The translations under genes and the position numbers were made by a program. A stretch of 64,000 bases of DNA from Streptomyces virginiae. GTDB taxonomy: Bacteria > Actinomycetota > Actinomycetes > Streptomycetales > Streptomycetaceae. The stretch is from NCBI RefSeq assembly GCF_000720455.1, contig NZ_JOAK01000004.1, positions 186,001 to 250,000 on the forward strand. Reading direction: 5' to 3'. Shown here piece by piece: positions 7,795-16,065 of this stretch; the first letter of the stretch is position 1; each line of letters opens with the position of its first letter. The notes under the pieces are model-generated. The model did no database searches, was not told the origin of the DNA, and saw only the letters and a list, made by a program, of their open reading frames with translations.

Positions 7795-9147
7795 TCAGGC
7801 GGAGGCGGCCGGGGCCGGGGCCGGGGCCGGGGCGGGTGTCCCGGCCAGGAGGTCCAACCGGCGCACGGCGGCGCGGCGTTGCACGAGGGAGAGGCCCGCG
7901 ACCGCCGCCCCGAGGACGAGCCAGCCGGCCGGGCCGGCGGTCATCACCGCGCCGGTCAGCAGCAGCGGCCCGGCGGACTTCTGGACGGACTGGGCCATGC
8001 CGGCCACGCCGAGGTACGAGGCGCGCGCCTCCGGGGGCGCGAGGGAGACGGCGAGCTCCCAGGAGCTGACCGAGCGCATCAGCTCGGCCGCGGTGGCCAG
8101 CACCGCCGCGGCGAGCAGCGCGGCCGAGGCGGTCCACGCGCCGCCGCCGGTGGAGGCGGCCAGCAGGACGCAGCACAGCAGGGTGGTCAGTCCGTAGAGG
8201 GCGACGGCGCCCGCCGCCTGGCGGGGGCCCCGGACCTTCGCCGACACGCGCAGCTGGAGGACGACGACGAGCACGGTGTTGACGACCAGGAAGGCCGGGA
8301 TCAGTTCGTGCGGCGCCGTGGTGTGGCTGACCAGCCACAGCGGGATGCCGATGCCCAGGATCGAGTCGTCGAGGTTCATCGGGATGTCCAGCAGGACGAA
8401 GCGGAGGTAGCCGCGGTCCCGCCAGGGGCCCGGCCCGCCGTCGGCGGCGGCGGCCGCGGGGCCCTCCGCCGGGGCGGCGCCCGCGGCGGGTGCGGCGACG
8501 AGCCCGCGGCCGCGCGGCTCCCGGGTGCGCCAGACCAGGGCGGCGGCCACGAGGAACGACAGCGCGTTGGCCAGGATGAGCACGTGGTAGGCGCCCCGGG
8601 TGCCGACGGCGAGGCCGATCGCGGCCAGGCCGGCGCCGAGCGCGTAGCCGGCGTTCGCCGAACTGCGCGACAGCGCCTGGTAGGTGGCGCGCCGCTCGCC
8701 GGCGACCCGGGTGGCGAAGAGCATCTCCAGGGTCTTGGCCGCCCGGTCTCCCAGGTGGGTGACGGCCACCACGGGCAGCAGCAGCGCGAAGTCGGTGACG
8801 ACGAGCAGCAGGCAGAGGGTGACCAGGCGCAGCAGGTGGGCGCCGATCAGCAGGGAGCGCACGAGGAAGCGGTCGGCCAGGTGTCCCGCGAGGGGGGATC
8901 CGGCGATGCCGGCCACCCCGGACGCCCCCAGCAGGATGCCGAGCCGACCGGCGTCGAGGCCGACCAGGAAGGTGAAGTAGAGGACGCAGGCCGCGGCCCA
9001 GACGCCGGTGCCGGCGCGGTCCAGGAGCTGGGCGAGGAGCATGGTGCGCGCGTCGCGGCCGCCGGGCGGCCGCCGCAGCTGCGCCAGCAGGCCGGGTTCC
9101 CGTTCACCCTGCCGCCGTTCCTTCCGGATCTCCCCGCCGCGCCGCAT
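7795..9147 (-). CDS. MFS exporter-like membrane protein under MarR-type operators
   Basis: A 450-residue multi-pass protein of the MFS efflux type, with DAGRLGILLGASGVAGIAGS, a loop LAGHLADRFLVRS, a variable hydrophilic middle rich in Ala/Gly (about residues 225-260), and an Ala/Pro repeat at the C-terminus. The ATG at 9147 is preceded by GGGGAGG at seven bases; the frame is open to 9402, but that stretch is intergenic in character and contains three operator-like palindromes. Substrate unknown; the operators suggest induction by a small molecule through a MarR-family repressor encoded elsewhere. Convergent with the L,D-transpeptidase. Confidence 0.88.
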   Translation of the reverse strand: MRRGGEIRKERRQGEREPGLLAQLRRPPGGRDARTMLLAQLLDRAGTGVWAAACVLYFTFLVGLDAGRLGILLGASGVAGIAGSPLAGHLADRFLVRSLLIGAHLLRLVTLCLLLVVTDFALLLPVVAVTHLGDRAAKTLEMLFATRVAGERRATYQALSRSSANAGYALGAGLAAIGLAVGTRGAYHVLILANALSFLVAAALVWRTREPRGRGLVAAPAAGAAPAEGPAAAAADGGPGPWRDRGYLRFVLLDIPMNLDDSILGIGIPLWLVSHTTAPHELIPAFLVVNTVLVVVLQLRVSAKVRGPRQAAGAVALYGLTTLLCCVLLAASTGGGAWTASAALLAAAVLATAAELMRSVSSWELAVSLAPPEARASYLGVAGMAQSVQKSAGPLLLTGAVMTAGPAGWLVLGAAVAGLSLVQRRAAVRRLDLLAGTPAPAPAPAPAASA

Positions 9148-9173
9148 CCCAGGCCTCCCCGCCCACCGTCGAA

Positions 9174-9248
9174 GTATCTCGACATCGAGATACAGGGGAA
9201 GCCTGCCCCACATCAATCTTGACGTCAAGATACTTGATGTCGATATAC
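9174..9248. promoter_or_regulatory. Cluster of three MarR-like operator palindromes
   Basis: Site A, 9174-9193, is GTATCTCGA-N2-TCGAGATAC with perfect 9-bp arms. Site B, 9216-9231, is the perfect palindrome ATCTTGACGTCAAGAT. Site C, 9229-9248, is an imperfect, overlapping copy. All fit TATCT(T/C)GA-N2-TC(A/G)AGATA. They lie 27-101 bp upstream of the MFS start at 9147, where a repressor would block the promoter. A one-mismatch match to the core of site B precedes mdh at 62395. Confidence 0.75.
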
Positions 9249-9334
9249 CTGCCCTGTCCTCGCTTCGGGCTGCCGTTGTCAGACCCCTCCGGTAGGTTCC
9301 GAAGCAGCCACGAACGTCAGGGGGATGGACCGAC

Positions 9335-10345
9335 ATGAGCGACCTCGCGACCACGAGCGGCGACCTCGATGCGGCGATGGACCGGTACCGGGTCGAGCTC
9401 ACCGGCTACTGCTACCGGATGCTCGGTTCCGCCTTCGACGCCGAGGACGCCGTGCAGGACACCTACATCCGCGCCTGGCGCAGCCACGCGAAGTTCGAGG
9501 GCCGGTCCTCGCTGCGGTCGTGGCTCTACCGGATCGCCACGAACGTCTGCCTGGACCTGCTGAACGCCGGCAACAAGCGGGCCCGTCCGATGGACCTGAC
9601 CGCCCCGCAGCACCAGTCCTCCGCCGTGCTCAACCAGCGGCCCGAGGTGACCTGGCTGGAGCCCGTCCCCGACGGCCGGGTGCTCCCGCAGACCGCGGAC
9701 CCGGCGGAGACCGCGCTCGCGAAGGAGTCCGTACGGCTCGCCTTCGTCGCGGCGCTCCAGCACCTGCCGGCCAAACAGCGCGCGGTGCTCATCCTGCGCG
9801 AGGTACTGGCCTGGAAGGCGGACGAGGTCGCACAGCTGCTGGACACCACGGTGGCGTCGGTGAACAGCGCGCTCCAGCGGGCACGGGCCACGCTCGCCGG
9901 GCAGCGGCTGCGCGCGAGCGAGTCGGCCGACCCGCTGAACGCGGAGCAGGCCAAGCTGCTGGAGCAGTACCTCTCCGCCTTCGAGGCCTACGACATCTCG
10001 CGCCTGACGACGCTGCTGCACGAGGACGCCGTCCTGTCCATGCCCCCGTTCGACCTGTGGCTGCAGGGCAAGGCGGACATCGCCGCGTGGCACCTCAACC
10101 AGGGCATCGGCTGCAAGGGCTCCCGGCTCGTCCCGACGACCGCGAACGGCATGCCGGCCTTCGGCCAGTACCGCCCGCGCGAGGACGGCGGCCCCGGGCA
10201 CACCCCGTGGGCGCTGCAGGTGCTGGAGGTCTCAGAGGGCAGGATCGTCGGCCTCAACGCCTTCCTGGACACGGCCCGGTGGTTCCCGCTCTTCGGCCTC
10301 CCCGAGCAGCTCGACGAGTCCTACGAGGTCCAGCAGGGCGCGTAG
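9335..10345 (+). CDS. ECF sigma factor with C-terminal SnoaL-like domain (SigG/SigX5 type)
   Basis: A 336-residue RNA polymerase sigma-70 factor of the extracytoplasmic-function class. Region 2 (about 18-90) contains YRMLGSAFDAEDAVQDTYIR and SLRSWLYRIATNVCLDLL; region 4 (about 140-195) contains LPAKQRAVLILREVLAWKA followed by a helix-turn-helix. After residue 205 comes a domain of about 120 residues typical of the SnoaL/NTF2-like fold, which in this ECF group replaces a separate anti-sigma factor. The ATG at 9335 follows an AGGGGGA ribosome site. Its 3' end overlaps the convergent STAS gene by 114 bp. Target promoters cannot be read from the sequence. Confidence 0.93.
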   Translation: MSDLATTSGDLDAAMDRYRVELTGYCYRMLGSAFDAEDAVQDTYIRAWRSHAKFEGRSSLRSWLYRIATNVCLDLLNAGNKRARPMDLTAPQHQSSAVLNQRPEVTWLEPVPDGRVLPQTADPAETALAKESVRLAFVAALQHLPAKQRAVLILREVLAWKADEVAQLLDTTVASVNSALQRARATLAGQRLRASESADPLNAEQAKLLEQYLSAFEAYDISRLTTLLHEDAVLSMPPFDLWLQGKADIAAWHLNQGIGCKGSRLVPTTANGMPAFGQYRPREDGGPGHTPWALQVLEVSEGRIVGLNAFLDTARWFPLFGLPEQLDESYEVQQGA

Positions 10346-10567
10346 GCCCTCCCCGGCGCCGGTCACCCGCAGCGGCCGCCCCCTCGCCGTCACCCGCAGC
10401 CGCGCCAGCGCCTCGACATGGGCCAGCCGCGGAGCGGTGACGGCGCGCGCGTCGCACTCCACCGCGCGCGCCCCGCCCTCGTACAGGCGGGCCAGGCGCG
10501 CGCACAGGTCTGCGGCGTCACGCGCGGTCGGACCGGGTCCGGGCAGCACGAGTCGGGTGGTCGTCAC
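10232..10567 (-). CDS. STAS-domain protein, possible anti-sigma antagonist
   Basis: A 111-residue protein whose sequence (LVLPGPGPTARDAADLCARL, then AVECDARAVTAPRLAHVEAL and GEGLRALLDLVGL) follows the STAS fold seen in SpoIIAA/RsbV-type antagonists. It is probably a cytosolic partner-switch component. The phosphorylatable Ser of classical antagonists is replaced in the ECDARAVTAP segment, where a Thr is available. A GTG at 10567 with GGGAG upstream at long spacing is preferred; an ATG at 10600 has no ribosome site. Its last 38 codons run antisense to the 3' end of the ECF sigma gene, so both proteins constrain the same DNA. Moderately sure that this is a real gene. Confidence 0.7.
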   Translation of the reverse strand: MTTTRLVLPGPGPTARDAADLCARLARLYEGGARAVECDARAVTAPRLAHVEALARLRVTARGRPLRVTGAGEGLRALLDLVGLVELLGEAEEREPPGRVQEGVEADDPAL

Positions 10568-10623
10568 GAGGGGATGACTCCCGCACCCGCCGGAACTCAT
10601 CGCCGCGGCCGGACGATGGTGTG

Positions 10624-11226
10624 ATGCAGCCTGCCTACTGGGACCCGATGCCCACCGCCCGCCGACTCACCGAGAGCACGTCCCACCTGAGGGCGAGCAT
10701 GTTCAAGGGCGTGTGGGAGGAACGGAACTGGCGCAACGTGCCGGGCCCCTTCTACGCCGGCGAGACCGACTCGATGGCCATCGGGCGCCTGGACGCCCCC
10801 GACCACATCTGTTAGGACGACGATCACGGCGGTGGCTTCGGCGGGGTGTTCGTCTTCCGCCGGCCCACGGACGAGGGCCAGGTGTTCGACGTACTGTGCG
10901 GGGCCTCGCTGGACCTGTACGAGGGCTACCACTGGGACGGTGACGACCACTGGACCGTGGAGTCCGTGCGCGACTGGTGGGCGGACCGGGGGCGCGTCCG
11001 CGAATGGGCCGTGGCGATCGCCGCCGACTGGGGCGCCGACACCCACCCCCACTGGGGCTACAACAACGACCCCCAGTTCCTGGGCCACTACCACGACGCC
11101 GCCCAGGGCCACCGGGACTTCATCGCCCACATCGACAACGGCCTGGAGGCCTACCTGCGCGGCTACCTGTTCTGGCTGGACCAGCGGCGCGAACCGCGAC
11201 CGGGCGAGGCCCTGCCGCGGCTGTGA
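10624..11226 (+). pseudogene. Hypothetical protein gene interrupted by an in-frame TAG
   Basis: A single reading frame of 201 codons from ATG 10624 (or GTG 10621) to 11226 carries one TAG stop at 10813-10815. The two halves are the same frame, with no indel: the first ends DAPDHIC, the second continues DDDHGGGFGG and has a coherent acidic, Trp-rich sequence (YHWDGDDHWTVESVRDWW). Codon use is the same on both sides, so the lesion looks recent: a one-base change of a tyrosine codon, a sequencing error, or a read-through stop. As annotated, the product would be a 63-residue fragment. The family is an uncharacterised actinobacterial protein with no domain I can name. Convergent with the Uma2 gene. 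Confidence 0.7.
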
Positions 11227-11228
11227 GG

Positions 11229-11819
11229 TCAGGGCCGCGGGAAGCTGAAGGTGTCGAGGGCGAGGTCGAACGGCGCCGGGATGGGGACGGCTTCCCCGAA
11301 CTTGCCCGCCCACAGGACGCGGTACGCGCCGTCACTGGGCTCGCCGTACAGGTGGATCGTGGGGCTGCCGGTCGCGTGCGGGTCGATGAGCAGGTAGAGC
11401 GGGATTCCGGCTGTGGCGTAGCCGTTGAGCTTGGCGACACGGTCGTGGACGGCGTTCGACCGGGAAGTGATCTCCACGACGAGCTCGGCGACATCCGCGG
11501 GAGTGAAGCTCTCGCCCCGGGGAACGGCTTGCCTGGGGACGACGACGAGATCCGGGATGTACAGACCGCTGCGGCTCGGGACTGCGGCGTTGAGGGTCTG
11601 GAATACACCCCAGCCTTCCGGGATCACTGAGTACAGCCTTTGCTGCACCAGATCCGCGATCAGGTTGTGGTCGTTGACGGGCGGTGGTGCCACGGTGACG
11701 ATCCCCTCGATGATCTCCACCTTGCAGCCCTTCGGCGCGCCCGTCCCCTTCCAGAGGCCGATCGTCGAGTCCCAGTCGTCACCGCTCAAGGGTGGATGCT
11801 CGACCGCGAGTGCGCTCAT
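11229..11819 (-). CDS. Uma2-family (DUF820) PD-(D/E)XK nuclease-like protein
   Basis: A 196-residue Uma2-family protein, a group with a restriction-endonuclease fold that is abundant in Streptomyces and of unclear biological role. The catalytic skeleton is visible as YIPDLVVV (Asp), LVVEITSRSN (Glu) and DRVAKLNGYATAGIPLYLLI (Lys), in the order and spacing of PD-(D/E)XK enzymes. The ATG at 11819 is preceded by GAGGAG six bases away, an unusually strong ribosome site. It stands alone between a convergent broken gene and the deoA terminator; nothing near it suggests a defence island. Confidence 0.9.
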   Translation of the reverse strand: MSALAVEHPPLSGDDWDSTIGLWKGTGAPKGCKVEIIEGIVTVAPPPVNDHNLIADLVQQRLYSVIPEGWGVFQTLNAAVPSRSGLYIPDLVVVPRQAVPRGESFTPADVAELVVEITSRSNAVHDRVAKLNGYATAGIPLYLLIDPHATGSPTIHLYGEPSDGAYRVLWAGKFGEAVPIPAPFDLALDTFSFPRP

Positions 11820-11860
11820 GGTGTGCTCCTCATTCGGTTCGTCACCGATCCCAGCATGCC

Positions 11861-11894
11861 GAACGGGACCGGCGGGGGTCCACCGGTCCCGTTC
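11861..11894 (-). terminator. Terminator of the deoA transcript
   Basis: Perfect 12-bp stem GAACGGGACCGG / CCGGTCCCGTTC with a 10-base loop, starting 22 bp after the deoA stop codon. There is no T tract, as usual in Streptomyces. Confidence 0.8.
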
Positions 11895-11915
11895 ACCCGA
11901 AAGGGAAGCCGCAGG

Positions 11916-13193
11916 TCAGGCGATGCGGTCGAGGACGATCGGCGTGGCGGTGAAGGACGTGCCCGCCGCGGCGATGTCGAAGGTGCCGTCCAGCGCCGCC
12001 AGGGCGTAGTCGAACTTCTCCGGGGTGTCCGTGTGCAGGGTCATCAGCGGCTGGCCGGCCGTGACGGTGTCGCCCGGCTTCGCGTGCAGCTCGATGCCGG
12101 CGCCCGCCTGCACCGGGTCCTCCTTGCGGGCGCGGCCCGCGCCGAGGCGCCAGGCGCCGACGCCGACGCCGTACGCGTCCAGGCGGGTCAGGACGCCCGA
12201 CTCGGGGGCGGTGACGACGTGCTGCTCGCGGGCCACCGGGAGGGTCGCGTCCGGGTCGCCGCCCTGGGCCGCGATCATCCGGCGCCAGTGGTCCATCGCG
12301 GAGCCGTCGGCCAGGGCCTTCGCCGGGTCGGCGTCCTTGATGCCCGCCGCGTCCAGCATCTCCTTGGCCAGTGCGATGGTCAGCTCGACGACGTCGGCGG
12401 GGCCGCCGCCGGCGAGGACCTCGACCGACTCGCGGACTTCGAGGGCGTTGCCGGCGGTCAGGCCGAGCGGCGTGGACATGTCGGTGAGCAGCGCGACGGT
12501 CTTGACGCCCGAGTCGGTGCCGAGGCCGACCATGGTGCGGGCCAGCTCGCGGGCGTCCTCGATGTTCTTCATGAAGGCGCCGGTGCCGACCTTGACGTCC
12601 AGGACGAGCGAGCCCGTGCCCTCGGCGATCTTCTTCGACATGATCGAGGAGGCGATCAGCGGGATCGCCTCGACGGTGCCGGTGACGTCGCGCAGCGCGT
12701 AGAGCTTCTTGTCGGCGGGGGCCAGGCCGTCGCCCGCCGCGCAGATGACCGCGCCGGTGGTGTCGAGGACGTGCATCATCTCGTCGTTGGAGAGCAGCGC
12801 ACGCCAGCCGGGGATGGACTCCAGCTTGTCGAGGGTGCCGCCGGTGTGGCCGAGGCCGCGGCCGGACAGCTGCGGCACGGCCGCGCCGCACGCGGCGACG
12901 AGCGGGGCCAGCGGGAGGGTGATCTTGTCGCCGACGCCGCCCGTGGAGTGCTTGTCGGCGGTCGGACGGGACAGCGCGTCGAAGTTCATGCGCTCGCCGG
13001 AGGCGATCATCGCCGCGGTCCAGCGGGCGATCTCGGTCCGGTTCATGCCGTTGAGCAGGATGGCCATCGCCAGTGCGGACATCTGCTCGTCGGCCACGAC
13101 GCCGCGGGTGTAGGCGTCGATGACCCAGTCGATCTGCTCGGGGCTCAGCTCACCGCGGTCCCGCTTGGTCCGGATGACGGAGATGACGTCCAT
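11916..13193 (-). CDS. deoA: Thymidine (pyrimidine-nucleoside) phosphorylase
   Basis: A 425-residue enzyme that splits thymidine or deoxyuridine with phosphate to base and deoxyribose 1-phosphate. The family signature is complete: helical N-terminus MDVISVIRTKRDRGELSPEQ, phosphate-binding KHSTGGVGDK, SGRGLGHTGGTLDKLESIPG and DVKVGTGAFMK. The C-terminal domain carries the lipoyl-like region found in the family. It follows cdd after a terminator, and has its own operator copy (13207-13218) between its start and that terminator, so it is a separate transcript of the nucleoside regulon. The ribosome site is AAGGA before the ATG at 13193. Confidence 0.97.
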   Translation of the reverse strand: MDVISVIRTKRDRGELSPEQIDWVIDAYTRGVVADEQMSALAMAILLNGMNRTEIARWTAAMIASGERMNFDALSRPTADKHSTGGVGDKITLPLAPLVAACGAAVPQLSGRGLGHTGGTLDKLESIPGWRALLSNDEMMHVLDTTGAVICAAGDGLAPADKKLYALRDVTGTVEAIPLIASSIMSKKIAEGTGSLVLDVKVGTGAFMKNIEDARELARTMVGLGTDSGVKTVALLTDMSTPLGLTAGNALEVRESVEVLAGGGPADVVELTIALAKEMLDAAGIKDADPAKALADGSAMDHWRRMIAAQGGDPDATLPVAREQHVVTAPESGVLTRLDAYGVGVGAWRLGAGRARKEDPVQAGAGIELHAKPGDTVTAGQPLMTLHTDTPEKFDYALAALDGTFDIAAAGTSFTATPIVLDRIA

Positions 13194-13206
13194 GAGGTGC
13201 TTCCTT

Positions 13207-13218
13207 CTACGCGCATAG
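13207..13218. promoter_or_regulatory. Nucleoside-regulon operator, copy 2 (deoA)
   Basis: CTACGCGCATAG, one base from the palindrome CTACGCGCGTAG, 13 bp upstream of the deoA ATG and just before its ribosome site. Confidence 0.7.
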
Positions 13219-13252
13219 AGAGAGGGAGGGAGGGGTTCAGGGAACGGAAGTA

Positions 13253-13289
13253 CGACGGCCCTCCGCCCGGCAGGGGCGAAGGGCCGTCG
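13253..13289 (-). terminator. Terminator after cdd
   Basis: Long GC-rich stem, CGACGGCCCT...GCCC paired with GGGGC...AGGGCCGTCG, seven bases after the cdd stop on the minus strand. It separates the transporter-cdd transcript from deoA. Confidence 0.75.
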
Positions 13290-13295
13290 GCACGG

Positions 13296-13694
13296 CTATC
13301 TCAGGTGGTCGGGCCCGAAGGCCTGCGGCAGCATCGCCGCGAGCGGCAGGACCCCGTCCGGGGTCTCCACCAGCAGCTCGTCGCCGCCGAATTCGTAGAG
13401 CAGCTGGCGACAGCGCCCGCACGGGACGAGGATCTCGCCCTTGCCGTCCACGCAGGTGAAGTGCGTGAGGCGGCCGCCGCCCGTGGCCTGGAGGGAGGAG
13501 ACCAGTCCGCACTCGGCGCACAGGCCCAGCCCGTAGCTGGCGTTCTCGACGTTGCAGCCGGTCACGATGCGGCCGTCGTCCACGAGGGCGGCGACCCCGA
13601 CCGGGAAGCCCGAGTACGGGGCGTACGCCCGGGTCATCGCTTCCCGGGCGCGCGTCCGCAGGGCTTCCCAGTCCACGGCGTGCTCCGCGGTCAC
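13296..13694 (-). CDS. cdd: Cytidine deaminase
   Basis: A 132-residue zinc enzyme of the small, tetrameric type, deaminating cytidine and deoxycytidine to the uridine forms. Substrate-binding GCNVENASYGLGLCAECG contains the Cys-Ala-Glu catalytic motif, and PCGRCRQLL supplies the other two zinc cysteines. It starts at the GTG at 13694, which overlaps the stop of the permease gene upstream in a GTGA, so the two are translationally coupled. Its place as the last gene of the nucleoside uptake operon fits salvage of imported cytidine, whose product can be cleaved by deoA-type or uridine phosphorylases. Confidence 0.96.
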   Translation of the reverse strand: MTAEHAVDWEALRTRAREAMTRAYAPYSGFPVGVAALVDDGRIVTGCNVENASYGLGLCAECGLVSSLQATGGGRLTHFTCVDGKGEILVPCGRCRQLLYEFGGDELLVETPDGVLPLAAMLPQAFGPDHLR

Positions 13695-14953
13695 TTGCCC
13701 TGGCCCTTGCGGTACGGCATGCCGTCCGCCTTGGGCATCCGCAGGCGCTGCGCCGACAGGGCGAGCACGAGCAGCGTGGTCAGGTACGGGGCCGCGTCGA
13801 CGAACTGGCTCGGCACCGCGTCGGTCAGCGCGTACCAGACGAACAGCAGCGCGGCGAAGGCCGCCGAGATGCCGGCCTGGATGTACTTCTTCTTGTAGAG
13901 CTGCCAGACGCACACGATGACCAGCAGGATCGCGATCAGCAGCAGCATCGCGTGGACGTTCTCGGCGCCACCGCGCAGCTTGAGGCTGTCGATGAAGCCG
14001 AACAGGCCCGCGCCCAGCGCCATGCCGCCCGGCATCCAGTTACCGAAGATCATCGCGGCGAGACCGATGTAGCCGCGGCCGCCGGTCTGGCCCTCCTGGT
14101 AGATGGGGCTGGCGACCTCGGACAGGTACACGCCGCCGAGGCCCGCGAGGGCGCCGGAGACGATCACGGCGATGTACTTGTACTTGTAGACGTTGACGCC
14201 GAGGGACTCGGCGGCGATCGGGTTCTCACCGCAGGAGCGCAGGCGCAGACCGAAGGAGGTCCGCCACAGCACCCACCAGGTGGCGGGGATCAGCAGCAGG
14301 GCCACGATGGTCAGCAGCGAGATCTCGGTGATCAGGCCGCCGATGACGCCGGCGAGGTCCGAGACGAAGAACCAGTGCTTGGCCTGGAGGTCGGCCATCC
14401 AGTCCGAGAGCCCCGGAATGGTGATCTTGGCGATCGGCTCGACCTGCGGGGACTGCTTGGAGGAGCCGCCCGGCGCCTCGGCGAACGTGAAGTTCGAGAG
14501 GTACTGGGTGAAGCCCAGCGCGAGGATGTTGATGGCCACACCGGAGACGATGTGGTTGACGTTGAAGGTGACCGTGATGATCGCGTGCAGCAGGCCGCCG
14601 ACGGCGCCGCCCGCGATGCCGACGAGCACACCGGTCCACGGGCCCCACTGGTAGCCCGCCCAGGCACCGAACCAGGTGCCGAGGATCATCATGCCTTCGA
14701 GGCCGATGTTGACGACGCCCGCGCGCTCGGCCCACAGACCGCCGAGACCGGCGAGGCCGATCGGCACGGCGAGGGAGAGGGCGCCGGAGACCTGGCCGAC
14801 GGAGGTCAGGTCGTTGGCGCCGGAGATCAGGCGGACCAGCGAGACCAGCGCGAGGCCACCCGCGATGATCAGCAGGATCCACGGCAGGGTGAGCTTCTTG
14901 CGGCTGCCCGGAGCGGGCGCCGCCTTCTTCGTGGAAACGGTGCTGGCGCTCAC
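13691..14953 (-). CDS. Nucleoside ABC transporter permease, second subunit
   Basis: A 420-residue inner-membrane permease of the BPD_transp_2 family, as in BmpDEFG/YufQ-type nucleoside importers. After a charged N-terminus, about ten hydrophobic segments are seen, with the typical GLGGLWAERAGVVNIGLEGM block at 70-90 and the coupling region LRSCGENPIAAESLGVNVYK. It overlaps the upstream permease by four bases (ATGA) and the downstream cdd by four bases (GTGA), so the last three genes are one coupled unit. It forms the channel with the 371-residue permease, driven by the double ATPase encoded upstream. Confidence 0.95.
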   Translation of the reverse strand: MSASTVSTKKAAPAPGSRKKLTLPWILLIIAGGLALVSLVRLISGANDLTSVGQVSGALSLAVPIGLAGLGGLWAERAGVVNIGLEGMMILGTWFGAWAGYQWGPWTGVLVGIAGGAVGGLLHAIITVTFNVNHIVSGVAINILALGFTQYLSNFTFAEAPGGSSKQSPQVEPIAKITIPGLSDWMADLQAKHWFFVSDLAGVIGGLITEISLLTIVALLLIPATWWVLWRTSFGLRLRSCGENPIAAESLGVNVYKYKYIAVIVSGALAGLGGVYLSEVASPIYQEGQTGGRGYIGLAAMIFGNWMPGGMALGAGLFGFIDSLKLRGGAENVHAMLLLIAILLVIVCVWQLYKKKYIQAGISAAFAALLFVWYALTDAVPSQFVDAAPYLTTLLVLALSAQRLRMPKADGMPYRKGQGK

Positions 14954-16065
14954 GCCGCGACCTCCTTCTCGGTCTTCATGGCGTGGCCCGCGGCCAGCTC
15001 CTCGCCGACCTTCTGCTGCTGGCGCCGGATGCCGTAGCGGCGGATGAGCTCGTACGAGACGACCACCGCGATCACGATCAGGCCCTTCATGATCGTGCCG
15101 ATCTCCTTGGCGTAACCGGCCGTGTCGAGGCCGGCGGACGCCTTGTCGATGAAGGCCATCAGGAGGGCGGCGAAGAAGATCCCGACGGGGCTGTTGCGGC
15201 CGAGCAGGGCGATGGTGATGCCGGTGAAGCCGACACCCACGGGGAAGACCAGGGTGTACGTGTGGCTCTCGCCGAGCAGCACCGGCATGCCGGACAGGCC
15301 GGCGACGGCACCGGAGATGAGCATCGCGGTGATGATCATCTTCTTGGAGTCGACACCGGAGGCCGCGGCGGCGGACTCGCTCGCGCCGCTGGCGCGCAGG
15401 TCGAAGCCGAAGCGGGTGCGGTTGAGCACGAACCAGTAGACGACGCCGAGGGCGAAGGCGATGAAGGTGAAGCCGTAGATCTCACCCGAGTCGCCCATGG
15501 AGAGGGCCGGGAACCAGCCGGACTGGGCGATCTCACCGGTGGTGAGGTCGTTGGAGCCCTCCACCTGCACGCCGAGGTTCTTCGGCAGGATCAGCCAGGC
15601 GATGAGGCTGGTGGCGATGGCGTTGAGCATGATCGTCGAGACGACCTCGCTCACACCGCGCTTGGCCTTGAGGACACCCGCGATACCGGCCCAGAAGGCA
15701 CCGGTCAGCATCGCGACGACCACGATCAGCAGGATGTGCAGCGGACCGGGCAGCGCGATGGCGCCACCGACCACGGCGGAGATCATCGCGGCGAGGCGGT
15801 ACTGGCCGTCGACGCCGATGTTGAAGAGGTTCATCCGGAAGCCGATGGCGACGGCCAGGGCTGCCAGGTAGTACGTGCCGGCCTGGTTGACGATGAGGAT
15901 CTGGACGTCCTCGTAGCCACCGTTCTCGACCATGATGCGCAGGGGCTCGATCGGGTTGATGCCCGTCGCCGCCAGCACGATCATGGTCAGTACGAAGGCG
16001 CTGACCAGCGCGAGCAGGGGCCCGGCGATGGCGAGCAGCAGCCGGTCCTTGTCGAATTTCTTCAT
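14950..16065 (-). CDS. Nucleoside ABC transporter permease, first subunit
   Basis: A 371-residue multi-pass permease of the same family as its downstream partner. The block IGFRMNLFNIGVDGQYRLAA and the coupling loop LRASGASESAAAASGVDSKK mark it as the YufP-type subunit. It starts at the ATG at 16065, four bases inside the end of the ATPase gene (overlap 16062-16065). About nine hydrophobic helices. Together with the second permease it imports nucleosides delivered by the BMP-family lipoprotein encoded at 17952-19010. Confidence 0.95.
   Translation of the reverse strand: MKKFDKDRLLLAIAGPLLALVSAFVLTMIVLAATGINPIEPLRIMVENGGYEDVQILIVNQAGTYYLAALAVAIGFRMNLFNIGVDGQYRLAAMISAVVGGAIALPGPLHILLIVVVAMLTGAFWAGIAGVLKAKRGVSEVVSTIMLNAIATSLIAWLILPKNLGVQVEGSNDLTTGEIAQSGWFPALSMGDSGEIYGFTFIAFALGVVYWFVLNRTRFGFDLRASGASESAAAASGVDSKKMIITAMLISGAVAGLSGMPVLLGESHTYTLVFPVGVGFTGITIALLGRNSPVGIFFAALLMAFIDKASAGLDTAGYAKEIGTIMKGLIVIAVVVSYELIRRYGIRRQQQKVGEELAAGHAMKTEKEVAA

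Noticed and set aside
11229..11819. Uma2 nuclease-like gene as part of a defence system
   Set aside because: It is flanked by deoA and a broken unknown gene; no methylase, helicase or other defence component is near, and Uma2 genes are scattered singly in Streptomyces.
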